From positions 1 to 35,716 of the forward strand of contig RFRL01000010.1 in assembly GCA_009924545.1 (NCBI GenBank): a DNA stretch of 35,716 bases, written 5' to 3'. The notes under the pieces were generated by a model. The model saw nothing but the letters and a program-made list of their open reading frames with translations. It was not told where the DNA came from and made no database searches. The position numbers and the translations under genes were made by a program. Source of the DNA: Planctomycetia bacterium. GTDB lineage: Bacteria; Planctomycetota; Planctomycetia; Pirellulales; UBA1268. Below are positions 20,239 to 28,750 of the stretch, piece by piece (the stretch's first letter is position 1; each line of letters opens with the position of its first letter).

Positions 20239-21618
20239 TCAGTCCTCGTCGCCGAGCGTGCGCCGGCGGCGGAGGAAGTGGTGGTAGTGCTGCGCGAAGC
20301 GGTGGGCTTCGTCGCGGACGTATTCCAGCAACCGCAGCGAGTAGGCATCGCGCGACAGCCGCAGCGGCTCCGACCGGCCCGGGAGGAACACCTCCTCCTC
20401 CCGCTTGGCGAGCGAAATCACGCACGGGGCCTCGATCCCCAGCGATTCCAGCGCGTCGAGGGCCGCGGAGAGCTGCCCCTTGCCGCCGTCGACGAGGAAC
20501 AGGTCGGGGAGCGCCGCCCCCTCGCGGACGAGGCGTGAAAAGCGCCGCGCCACGACTTCGTGGATGCTCTTGAAGTCGTCGATCCCGTCCACCGAGCGGA
20601 TCCGGTAGCGCTTGTAGCCCGGTTTGAAGGGGAGCCCGTCGATGAACTGCACGAGGCTTGCCACCGTCTCGTTGCCGTGGAGGTGGGCGATGTCGACCCC
20701 CTCGATGATCCGCGGTGGCGCCGGCAGGCCGAGCACCTTGGCCAGCCCGGCGAGCCCCTTCTTCGGATCGACGAGGAACACCTCGGGCTGCACGTGGTCC
20801 TCGAGGTCGCCGCGCTGGTCGAGCGTCTCGAGCAGCTTGATCTCGTCGCGGAGGCGCGCCGCGCGCTCGAACTCGAGTCGGCCCGAGGCCTCGAGCATCT
20901 CCTGTCGCATCTCCTCCAGGAGCCGGCCGCGCCCCCCTTCGAGGAACGTCTTGAGGCGGTTGATGTCGCGCCGGTAGTCCTCCTTCGAGATCCGCAGGTT
21001 GCAGGGGGCGGTGCACTGCCCGATCGAGGCCAGCAGGCAGGGGCGGAACCAGCGCCACTGCGGGTCGTCGGTGTCGATGTCGAGGGTGCAGGTGCGGAAC
21101 TTGAAGATCCGCTGGAGGACGACGATCGCCCCGCGGAGGCTCCCGGCGCTGGTGAAGGGGCCGTAGAGCTTGACTCCCTTCTGCCGCGGTGTCCGCGTGA
21201 ACTCCACGCGCGGATAGTCCTCGTGGGTCGTGATTTGCAGGTAGGGAAAGGTCTTGTCGTCCTTGAGGTCGGAATTGAACCGCGGCTGCACGTCCTTGAT
21301 GAGCCGGCTTTCCAGCAGCAGGGCATCGACCTCGCTGGCCGCCTCGAGGAAGTCGGCGTCGCGGATCTCACGCACCAGGTCGGCCGTCCGCCGGTCGATC
21401 TCCGCAGCTTTGAGGAAGTAGCTGCCCGCCCGGCTGCGCAGGTTCTTCGCCTTGCCGACGTAGATCACCCGGCCGACGGCATCCTTGAACAGGTACACCC
21501 CGGGGGTCTGCGGAAACGCACGGACCTTCGCGGCCGCCACCCCGAAGCCGATCTCCGGGTCGTCGGTGCCGGTGTCGGCCGGGGTGGTCTCGCGGTCATT
21601 CGGGACGGGCGCGGTCAT
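20239..21618 (-). CDS. uvrC: UvrC excinuclease subunit, lacking C-terminal HhH region
   Basis: GIY-YIG domain TPGVYLFKDAVGRVIYVGKAKNLRSRAGSYF; Cys cluster FRTCTLDIDTDDPQWRWFRPCLLASIGQCTAPCN; endonuclease motifs GVDIAHLHGNETVAS, LFLVDGGKGQLSAAL, RDEAHRFAQHYH. Start at ATG 21618 (MTAPVPNDRE). Confidence 0.9.
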   Translation of the reverse strand: MTAPVPNDRETTPADTGTDDPEIGFGVAAAKVRAFPQTPGVYLFKDAVGRVIYVGKAKNLRSRAGSYFLKAAEIDRRTADLVREIRDADFLEAASEVDALLLESRLIKDVQPRFNSDLKDDKTFPYLQITTHEDYPRVEFTRTPRQKGVKLYGPFTSAGSLRGAIVVLQRIFKFRTCTLDIDTDDPQWRWFRPCLLASIGQCTAPCNLRISKEDYRRDINRLKTFLEGGRGRLLEEMRQEMLEASGRLEFERAARLRDEIKLLETLDQRGDLEDHVQPEVFLVDPKKGLAGLAKVLGLPAPPRIIEGVDIAHLHGNETVASLVQFIDGLPFKPGYKRYRIRSVDGIDDFKSIHEVVARRFSRLVREGAALPDLFLVDGGKGQLSAALDALESLGIEAPCVISLAKREEEVFLPGRSEPLRLSRDAYSLRLLEYVRDEAHRFAQHYHHFLRRRRTLGDED

Positions 21619-21768
21619 GCGGCCCATCCTACCCCCGGGGCCTGCGGCACCCGGCGGGTCGCGGGCCGGCAACGCGGCTCGCGCGACGGCGGGTGGCGGC
21701 GGCAGGGAAGTTCCCGCGTGGCGTCCGGTGTCGGTCGAGGCGGAAGCGCGACCACACGCCCGGGGTGC

Positions 21769-21774
21769 TACATT
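21769..21774 (+). promoter_or_regulatory. Candidate -10 element TACATT upstream of the Ser/Thr kinase gene
   Basis: TACATT in the 240-bp divergent gap between uvrC and the kinase gene; no -35 confirmed. Confidence 0.25.
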
Positions 21775-21858
21775 GAGTGGCTTGGTGTGCCATGCGGGCC
21801 CAAGCGGCCTGCAGGGTGGTCTCCCCCAGGTTTCCCATCAGGCGATCGAGGCATCGTC

Positions 21859-23964
21859 ATGGAACATCCCCACGATCCCGACAAGGCCACGCCGGAATCG
21901 GGAGCGACCCGCGCCGAGGACACCCCCCGGCCGGAAGTGGCGGCGCAGGTCGGCCCCGGCACACGCGCCAGCGAGGCGACGACCCCGATCGGTCGCGGCG
22001 GGGACACCACTCGGGCCGACCCGGAGCCGGTTCCGCCGCCTGTGACCGCGCCCGCCGCCGACGCGACGCAGGCCTGTGGTCCCGGTGGAGCCACGCTGCC
22101 GATCACGCCCGGCGCGGCCCCGCCGCTCCCCGTGCCCGAAGCCGACGTCACCGTGCCCGTTCCGGCCGCTCCGGTCACCGTGCCGATCCCGCGCCAGTCG
22201 AGCGCCGACACGATTCCTGTCGGGCGCGGTGCCGCGCAGCCACCCGTCGGTGGCGAGCCGGTGCTGCCGTCACCACCCCCGCCGCGCCGGCCGAACCCCA
22301 CCTATCCCTACCAGGAGCACGACGAGGTCCTTCCCGGGTACCGGCTGTTGAATCGGCTGGGCAAGGGGGGCTTCGGGGAGGTGTGGAAAGCCCGGGGCCC
22401 CGGGGGCACGGAGGTGGCGATCAAGGTGCTGGCCGACCTCGATTCCTCCACCGGCCTGAAGGAGTACCGGTCGCTGCAGCGGATCAAGCTCATCCGTCAT
22501 CCGCACATCGTGCCGCTGCACGGCGTGTGGCTGAAGAACCGGGACGGCCACGTGCTCTCCACCGACGAGGCGGACGTCTTCGAACACAACCTCACCAAAG
22601 CGCCGACCGCTTCGCTGTCGAGCACGGGGGCATCGCTGGAACTGGTCATGGCGATGGGGCTCGGCGACGGGACCCTCGATTCGCGCCTCAAGGAGGCCGG
22701 CGGCGAGGGGCTACCGACGAAGGTCGTCCTCGAGTGGATGATGCAGGCCGCCCGGGCGATCGACTACCTCAACGATCCACGGAAGCGGCCGGGTTCCGAC
22801 GCCCAGCCGATCCAGCACTGCGACATCAAGCCGCAGAACATCCTCCTCGTGGCGTCCACCGTCCAGTTGTGCGATCTGGGGCTGGCCCGGATCCAGGACT
22901 CGCACACGCGCGAGGTGTATGCCAGCAGGCCGTGGGCCGCGCCGGAGATGCTGTACGGCGACACGGCGGCGACGAGCGACCAGTACTCCCTGGCGGTCGT
23001 CTACGTCCAGCTGCGCACCGGCCGGCTGCCGTACCCCTATGGTCCGGACGGCCATCCCCTTGTGCGGCAGATCGACCACGCGAAGCGCACCGGGGAATAC
23101 GACCTCTCCGCGGTGACGCCGGCCGAGGCGAAGGTCCTGCGGATGGCCCTCCATCACGAGCCCGCCAAGCGCTACCAGAGCTGCGACGAGTTCGTGAAGT
23201 CCCTGATGCAGGCGACGCGCACCAAGAAGGAAGGCGCGCGGCAGACCTCGGCGAGTCAACCTGGCACCCGCAGGGAATCCGGGTCGACTGTCCCCACCAC
23301 CGTGGAACCGGGGGCGAGGCCGGCGGCGTTCACGCCGGCTGCGATGCGCGTGCAGTCGCCGTGGGCCCTGGCCGGCATTGGCGGCGGGTTGGCCGCGCTG
23401 GGGGCGGCGTTCGGACTGTTCCCCGGCACGCCGCCCGTCCCCGCGGTCGACGCGCCGAAGCCGGCGCCGGCCACGGTTCAGGAGGCGGGGGGTGCGGGCG
23501 CCCGCGAAGACGTGATGCAGACGGGTGTGCGGCTCGTCGAGCGCTTCACCCTCGCCGAGGGGGCCCGGAACCTCTCCGTGACCATCGAGTCGCTGAAGGC
23601 ACTGGAGCGCTGGTTCACGACCCACCCCGATCTCCAGATCCCCAACGACAAGACCGGTGAGAAGGTCACCTTCGGCGAAGCGAAGAACTCGCTCGCCTGG
23701 TACATCGGCTGCGATCCGGGGGCGGACAAGGCGGCGAAGGAGTTCGCGCGTTTCCTCGCCGAAGAGTCTGTGCGCGTGGCCTTGCCTGACGCCAAGGCCA
23801 ACGCCCTCGACACGCTCGCGGTCGTGGCCGCCCGCTCTGGCGACTGGGAGACGGCGATCCGATCGGTCGAGGACGCGATCAAGGTTTCACCCAATCCCGC
23901 CTACCGGAAGCGCCTGGAGCACTTCCGCCGTCACCAGACGTGGGACGATCCGTGGTCGGAGTGA
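21859..23964 (+). CDS. Ser/Thr protein kinase (Hanks type) with Pro/Thr-rich N-terminus, probable TM segment and C-terminal repeat-like domain
   Basis: GYRLLNRLGKGGFGEVWKARGPGGTEVAIKVL; QHCDIKPQNILL; CDLGLARI; PWAAPEML; SDQYSLAVVYVQLRTGRLPY; hydrophobic PWALAGIGGGLAALGAAFGLFPG. Trimmed from the 20560 ORF to ATG 21859. Confidence 0.88.
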   Translation: MEHPHDPDKATPESGATRAEDTPRPEVAAQVGPGTRASEATTPIGRGGDTTRADPEPVPPPVTAPAADATQACGPGGATLPITPGAAPPLPVPEADVTVPVPAAPVTVPIPRQSSADTIPVGRGAAQPPVGGEPVLPSPPPPRRPNPTYPYQEHDEVLPGYRLLNRLGKGGFGEVWKARGPGGTEVAIKVLADLDSSTGLKEYRSLQRIKLIRHPHIVPLHGVWLKNRDGHVLSTDEADVFEHNLTKAPTASLSSTGASLELVMAMGLGDGTLDSRLKEAGGEGLPTKVVLEWMMQAARAIDYLNDPRKRPGSDAQPIQHCDIKPQNILLVASTVQLCDLGLARIQDSHTREVYASRPWAAPEMLYGDTAATSDQYSLAVVYVQLRTGRLPYPYGPDGHPLVRQIDHAKRTGEYDLSAVTPAEAKVLRMALHHEPAKRYQSCDEFVKSLMQATRTKKEGARQTSASQPGTRRESGSTVPTTVEPGARPAAFTPAAMRVQSPWALAGIGGGLAALGAAFGLFPGTPPVPAVDAPKPAPATVQEAGGAGAREDVMQTGVRLVERFTLAEGARNLSVTIESLKALERWFTTHPDLQIPNDKTGEKVTFGEAKNSLAWYIGCDPGADKAAKEFARFLAEESVRVALPDAKANALDTLAVVAARSGDWETAIRSVEDAIKVSPNPAYRKRLEHFRRHQTWDDPWSE

Positions 23965-25479
23965 GGACTGGTCACCCGGTCGGGGCGCGCCGCGTCCACC
24001 GCCACGCTGCTGACCACCTTGCTGCTGACCACCCCGCTGGGGGCCCATCCCCGGCCGACCACCGCGCGGTTGTCCACCGCGCTGCTGTCCGCCTTGCTGC
24101 TGGCCGCCACGGGGGCGCGAGGCGGCAGGATCGTACGCCGGGTTCGGATCGGTGGGAAGGAAGGCTCCCGTGCGCTGCTGCCACTGGTGAAGGGCGGCGG
24201 TCAGCGCCGCCGCGTCGCGGGGCCGTTCCGCCGCGAGGTCGCGGCTCTCCGAAGGATCGGCGGCGAGGTCGTAGAGCTCGCGGCGTCCCCCGTCCTCGAA
24301 GAACTCGAGGAGCTTCAGGTTGCCGTCGCGGATGGCGCTGGCCGGTGGTGCGCCACCGATGTAGCAGGGGAAGTGCCAGAATAACGGGCGCGGCGGGAGC
24401 GTGCCGCCGGTCAGCAGGGGCACCAGGCTCTGGCCGTCGAGTGTGTGGCCCGCTGGGGCGGCGGCCCCGGCCAGGGCGAGCACGGTCGGATAGATGTCGA
24501 TGCTCGAAACTGGATCGTCGCAGCGCCGGCCACTGCGGATCCCCGGTCCGGCGATCACCAGGGGCACGCGGATGCCGCCCTCGTAGAGTTGCCCCTTGGC
24601 GCCGCGGAGCGGCGCCACGTACTCGCGGGTGCCGCCGTTGTCGGAGGTGAAGATCACCACCGTCCGGTCGGCGAGTCCAAGCCGCTCGATCGCGTCGAGG
24701 ACGCGGCCGATGGCGGCGTCGACATCCTCCACGGTGGCGGCGAGGGCCGGGTCGGCCCCCGTTTCGCCGGCCGGTGGCCGGCGGTCGCGCCATCGGGCCA
24801 GGGTTTCGGGCCGGGGGGCGAGTGGGGCATGCACCGCGTGATCGGCGAAGTAGACGAAGAACGGCCGGCTGCGGTTCTGCTCCATGAAGCCGATCGCCTC
24901 GTCGGCGAGGCGATCGGAAAGGAACCGGCCGGTGTCGTCGAGATAGGCGTCTTTCGCGAAGCCGATCGACTCCGGGAAGGTCACATGGCTGAAGCCCTGC
25001 CCTTCGGGCGTGGTGGGGCCACGGCGACCCCTCCCCAGATTCCACATTCCGAGGAAGGCACTGGCGTAGCCGCGGCCGGCGAGGGCTTCGGGCAGGGTCA
25101 CCACCCCGGTCGGCATGTCGGCGAGGCTATCGGCCGCCATCAGCTTGTGCCAGGGGGAACCACGCGGTTGGCGCGGATCGACGACCGTGTACACGCCGTG
25201 CCGCGGCGTCCACTGCCCCGACAGCAGGCAGGCGCGCGTGGGCGCACAGTTGGGGGCGCTGGCGTAGGCCTGGGTGAACACGACGCCGCGGGCGGCGAGC
25301 CGGTCGAGCTGCGGCGAGGCGACGAAGCGGTTGCCCATGAAGCCCACGTCCCGCCACCCCATGTCGTCCATGAGGAACAGCACCACGTTCGGCGGGCGCG
25401 TGTCGACGGCGCCGACAGCGCTCGTCGCCAGGAGGCACGCCACGAGGGCGGCGACCGGGATGTTCGGCCACCTGGTCAT
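23887..25479 (-). CDS. Type I sulfatase with Gly/Gln/Arg-rich repetitive C-terminal tail
   Basis: Signal peptide; PPNVVLFLMDDMGWRDVGFMGN; FGly motif CAPTR in NCAPTRACLLSGQWTPRHGVY; VVIFTSDNGGTREY; tail RGGQQQGGQQRGGQPRGGRPGMGPQRGGQQQGGQQRGGGRG. Confidence 0.92.
   Translation of the reverse strand: MTRWPNIPVAALVACLLATSAVGAVDTRPPNVVLFLMDDMGWRDVGFMGNRFVASPQLDRLAARGVVFTQAYASAPNCAPTRACLLSGQWTPRHGVYTVVDPRQPRGSPWHKLMAADSLADMPTGVVTLPEALAGRGYASAFLGMWNLGRGRRGPTTPEGQGFSHVTFPESIGFAKDAYLDDTGRFLSDRLADEAIGFMEQNRSRPFFVYFADHAVHAPLAPRPETLARWRDRRPPAGETGADPALAATVEDVDAAIGRVLDAIERLGLADRTVVIFTSDNGGTREYVAPLRGAKGQLYEGGIRVPLVIAGPGIRSGRRCDDPVSSIDIYPTVLALAGAAAPAGHTLDGQSLVPLLTGGTLPPRPLFWHFPCYIGGAPPASAIRDGNLKLLEFFEDGGRRELYDLAADPSESRDLAAERPRDAAALTAALHQWQQRTGAFLPTDPNPAYDPAASRPRGGQQQGGQQRGGQPRGGRPGMGPQRGGQQQGGQQRGGGRGAPRPGDQSSLRPRIVPRLVTAEVLQALPVGGIG
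23990..24115. repeat. Low-complexity imperfect tandem repeat encoding GGQQQGGQQRGG units
   Basis: The plus strand repeats TGCTGACCACCTTGCTGCTGACCACC and TGCTGTCCGCCTTGCTGCTGGCCGCC; the encoded protein shows RGGQQQGGQQRGG or its near copy twice. Confidence 0.8.
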
Positions 25480-27227
25480 CGTTGGCTCCCGCGCTGTGCC
25501 ACCACGTCGAGGGTGCCGGAGGCGAGGGTGATCCCGTCGATCGCCCGCAGCAATTCGTCCCGGCTGCCGCCGCCGGGGAGGCGGGGGATTTCCCGCAGGG
25601 CATACACGGTGAGGTGGTAGGTCTTGGGGCCGGGGCCCTGGGAGCAGGGGGGATCGTAGGCCGCCTGCTTGCGGTCGTTGTGGCCGAGGCTGCCGATGTC
25701 CCGCGCGTTCCGCGGCAGTTCGTGGACCGTGGCGGGGATCCCGTGCACCACCCAGTACGACTTCACCCGGTCGGGCGCCTCATGCCACAGCGTCACGGCA
25801 TAGCACCGCGTGCCGGCGGGGCCGGCCGTCCAGCGCACCGGGGGTGAGACCTTGTCGCCGTCGCAGGTGAACTCGACCGGGAGGCGGCCGTCGGCTCCCA
25901 CCGCGGGGCTGGTCACGGTCAGGCTGGCGCCGGCGGCCTCGGGCGGGGCCGGTCGTCCCGTGCCGGTGGCGGCCGAGTCGCGCCCCTGCGGACGCCCCTG
26001 GTCGCGCGGGGGCGGTGGCCGGTCGGGCGGGGCGCTGCCCCGGCCCGCACCAGCGCCCTGGGCGGCCCCGTTGCGGGGTGGCGGCGGACCATCCCCCGGG
26101 CCGCGGCCGGGACCACGTCCGCGCTGGTCACGCGGCGGGCGCTGCCCATCACGCGGCGGTCCCTGCCCCGGGCCGCGCCCCCGCGGCCTGGCCTCCTCGG
26201 TGGTGGTGCGGCCCTGCGGGTCGGTGGAGCGGAAGCTCACGCCACCATCGGGAGCGAGCGTGTACTCGACAGTGCCCTTCCTGCCGTTGACCTCGTAGGT
26301 GAGTCGTCGGGCGGTGGGGGAGGTGAACTCGAAGCCCACGATCTTCGCCCCTGGCAGCGGCGGCAGGGCCTCGCGCACCCCCTGGGCCCGGGGCTGGGGA
26401 TCGACCTGACCGTCGCGCTCGGTGACCTCCCCGTGGAAGGCGCCGATGAGGTACGGATACTTCATGGCCGCGTGGTAGTGGTAGCCGATGACCGGGTCGT
26501 CGTGGCCATGGCACGCGTCGAGCGGACGCACCGGGGAACCGTCCGGTTCCGTGAGGCCGTACACCGGATACCCGTCGAGTGCCCAGGCGACCGGCTTCCC
26601 CTTGCCGACCACCTGCTCCAGGTGGAGCGGGGCGACGTGGTAGTGGTAGTCGTCGGCCCGCCCACAGTGACCGCCGTACTCGTCGAGCTCGCCGATGGCC
26701 AAGGCATCGTCGCCGCGGTTGTTGAGCGGATTGAAGATCGGGATCCCGTTGACGGCCACGGCGATCGCCCCGCGGAGGAACCTGTCGCGCGTCGAAGCCG
26801 GGCTCGCCGCCGGAACCGGATGGAGCGGGATCCGCCAGGCATTGTCGCCGGTGTAGGGCTGCGGCAGCGGCACCTGCTGCTGCCAGGAGCGGATCCCGAC
26901 CATCAGCGGATGGTCGGGGATGCCGTTGCCCTCCACGAAGAAGAAGCGCTCGTCACTGCGCGTGGTGATGGCGCGGCGGTCGACGAACGGCGCGAACGCG
27001 GCGGCGATGGCGGAGTCGGCCGCCTCCCGCCGCGCCGATACCAACCGGATGGTCGGCCCCGCGTCGGTCGTGGTCGCAGCAGCGGCCCGGGCAGCACGCC
27101 GGGCGGCGAAGGGATCGGGCCGGTCGGTTTCCCCGTGGCCCCCGGGATGGGCAGGCGCGCGGCCCGTGGCGAGGGTCATCGCCCCGAGGACGATGGCACC
27201 GATCGCGAACCGAATTTTTTGCATCAT
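25476..27227 (-). CDS. YHYH-domain protein fused to a C-terminal PEBP (YbhB/YbcL-like) domain via a Pro/Arg/Gly-rich linker
   Basis: Two YHYH motifs (DDYHYHVAPLHLEQ, IGYHYHAAMKYPYLIGAFHG); linker RPRGRGPGQGPPRDGQRPPRDQRGRGPGRGPGDGPPPPRNG; C-terminal LPVEFTCDGDKVSPPVRWTAGPAGTRCYAVTLWHEAP...SYWVVHGIPATVHELPRN typical of PEBP/YbhB. Confidence 0.88.
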   Translation of the reverse strand: MMQKIRFAIGAIVLGAMTLATGRAPAHPGGHGETDRPDPFAARRAARAAAATTTDAGPTIRLVSARREAADSAIAAAFAPFVDRRAITTRSDERFFFVEGNGIPDHPLMVGIRSWQQQVPLPQPYTGDNAWRIPLHPVPAASPASTRDRFLRGAIAVAVNGIPIFNPLNNRGDDALAIGELDEYGGHCGRADDYHYHVAPLHLEQVVGKGKPVAWALDGYPVYGLTEPDGSPVRPLDACHGHDDPVIGYHYHAAMKYPYLIGAFHGEVTERDGQVDPQPRAQGVREALPPLPGAKIVGFEFTSPTARRLTYEVNGRKGTVEYTLAPDGGVSFRSTDPQGRTTTEEARPRGRGPGQGPPRDGQRPPRDQRGRGPGRGPGDGPPPPRNGAAQGAGAGRGSAPPDRPPPPRDQGRPQGRDSAATGTGRPAPPEAAGASLTVTSPAVGADGRLPVEFTCDGDKVSPPVRWTAGPAGTRCYAVTLWHEAPDRVKSYWVVHGIPATVHELPRNARDIGSLGHNDRKQAAYDPPCSQGPGPKTYHLTVYALREIPRLPGGGSRDELLRAIDGITLASGTLDVVAQRGSQR

Positions 27228-28750
27228 GGCGCTCCCTTTCCCTTCCCGTTGCCCTCGGCACCGCCGCCATTCGGCCCCCGCCGGCCGCCTTGTTTCCGTG
27301 GCGGCGGCGGAGCCGCGGGATCGAAGTCGCGATTCGGTGTGGGCATGCGGGCATCGACCGCGGCGAGGTAGCGGTCGAGGCGCTGTCGCAGGTCGCGCGC
27401 GACGTCAGGGCGGGCCGGGGCGAGGTCCTGCCGTTCTCCCGGGTCGCGCGCGAGGTCGAAGAGTTTCATCGAGCCGTCCTCGAAGAACTCCATCAGCTTC
27501 ATGTCGCCGACGCGGATCGCCGCATGGGGCGTGTGCCCACTTTGGTAGTGGGGGAAGTGGAATACCAGGCCGTCGAGGCGGCGCGACACGGTGCCGGTGC
27601 CGCCCTGGGCGAGGAGCGTGGCGATGCTGCCCCCTTCCAGCCCGGCCGGGAGCTGCTCGGCCGGCACCCCGGCCCACTGGCAGAACGTGGGGAACAGATC
27701 CCACCCCACCACCGGCACGCGACAGAACGAATCGGGTTTCACCCCGGGACCGCGGACGATGAAGGGCACGCGGATGCCCCCTTCCCACACCGAACCCTTG
27801 CCGCCGGTGAGGCCGACACGGCGGCCACCGCCGCCACCGCTCCCGTTGTCGGAGGTGTAGATCACGAACGTGGTGCCGGCCAGCCCGAGACGGTCGATGG
27901 CATCGAGCACGCGCCCGACGCCGGTATCGAGATCCTCGGTGATCGCCGCGCGTTCCACCTGCCGGGTCGCGCCGGCGGCGGCATACTTCCGCTTCGACGC
28001 CTCGAGAGCATTTTCCGGGGCGTGAAGGGCATGCCACGAGAGCTGCACGTAGAACGGCTGCCGCGCGTCGCGCGCCTTCCGCATGAACACCTCGGCACGC
28101 TCGGCCATGCCGAAGATGTCGACCGGGTTGGGGTCGGTGAACCGGTAGGCCTGCTCGTTGCCCACGTCGCCGTCGTGTTCGTCGTAGCCATTGGCATCGG
28201 GGCCGCCGCCGCCGATGTGCCACTTGCCGTAGTGCGCCGTGGCATAGCCCGCCCGGCGGAGCACGTCGCCGACGGTGACCGCGGTAGCGGGGATGTCGCG
28301 GATGTCGCGCGGCTCGATGAGACGATGGCCGGTCTCGGGGGGCGCCGCCTTCGTCCAGTGGAGGGCGGCGGGAGTCCGCCCGCACTGGATGCTGATCCGC
28401 GACGGGGAGCAGACCGGGGCCGGCGCGTAGGCGTCGGTGAAGCGCATCCCCTGGTGGGCGAAAGCCTCCAGACGCGGTGTCTGGAAGAGGGTGCTCCGCG
28501 ATCCGTCGATGCCGGGGGCCATGGCGACCGACAGGCCGTCCCAGCCCTGGTCGTCGGCGAGCATGAAGACGATGTTGGGCCGATCGGGCGGGGCGGCGAC
28601 CGCGCTCGATCCTCCCGCCGACACGCTGCCCGGTCCACCAGCCAGGAGGAGGAGCCCCGCGCCCCACAGGCGCCACTTCACGATGCCCATCGGTGCTGTG
28701 CTCCCCGGAACGGTGCGCGCCGTCGTGACGCTCGCTTTCCCGACGTTCAT
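27224..28750 (-). CDS. Type I sulfatase with Pro/Gly/Lys-rich C-terminal tail
   Basis: RPNIVFMLADDQGWDGLSVAM; FGly motif CSPSR in YAPAPVCSPSRISIQCGRTP; YTSDNGSGGGGGRRVGLTGGKGSVWEGGIRVPFIVRGPG; tail PPPPRKQGGRRGPNGGGAEGNGKGKGAP. ATG 28750 overlaps the upstream stop (28690 is an alternative start). Confidence 0.9.
   Translation of the reverse strand: MNVGKASVTTARTVPGSTAPMGIVKWRLWGAGLLLLAGGPGSVSAGGSSAVAAPPDRPNIVFMLADDQGWDGLSVAMAPGIDGSRSTLFQTPRLEAFAHQGMRFTDAYAPAPVCSPSRISIQCGRTPAALHWTKAAPPETGHRLIEPRDIRDIPATAVTVGDVLRRAGYATAHYGKWHIGGGGPDANGYDEHDGDVGNEQAYRFTDPNPVDIFGMAERAEVFMRKARDARQPFYVQLSWHALHAPENALEASKRKYAAAGATRQVERAAITEDLDTGVGRVLDAIDRLGLAGTTFVIYTSDNGSGGGGGRRVGLTGGKGSVWEGGIRVPFIVRGPGVKPDSFCRVPVVGWDLFPTFCQWAGVPAEQLPAGLEGGSIATLLAQGGTGTVSRRLDGLVFHFPHYQSGHTPHAAIRVGDMKLMEFFEDGSMKLFDLARDPGERQDLAPARPDVARDLRQRLDRYLAAVDARMPTPNRDFDPAAPPPPRKQGGRRGPNGGGAEGNGKGKGAP

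Noticed and set aside
20560-21858. N-terminal extension of the kinase ORF back to 20560
   Set aside because: Antisense to uvrC; a plausible ATG exists at 21859, followed by the Pro/Thr-rich N-terminus.
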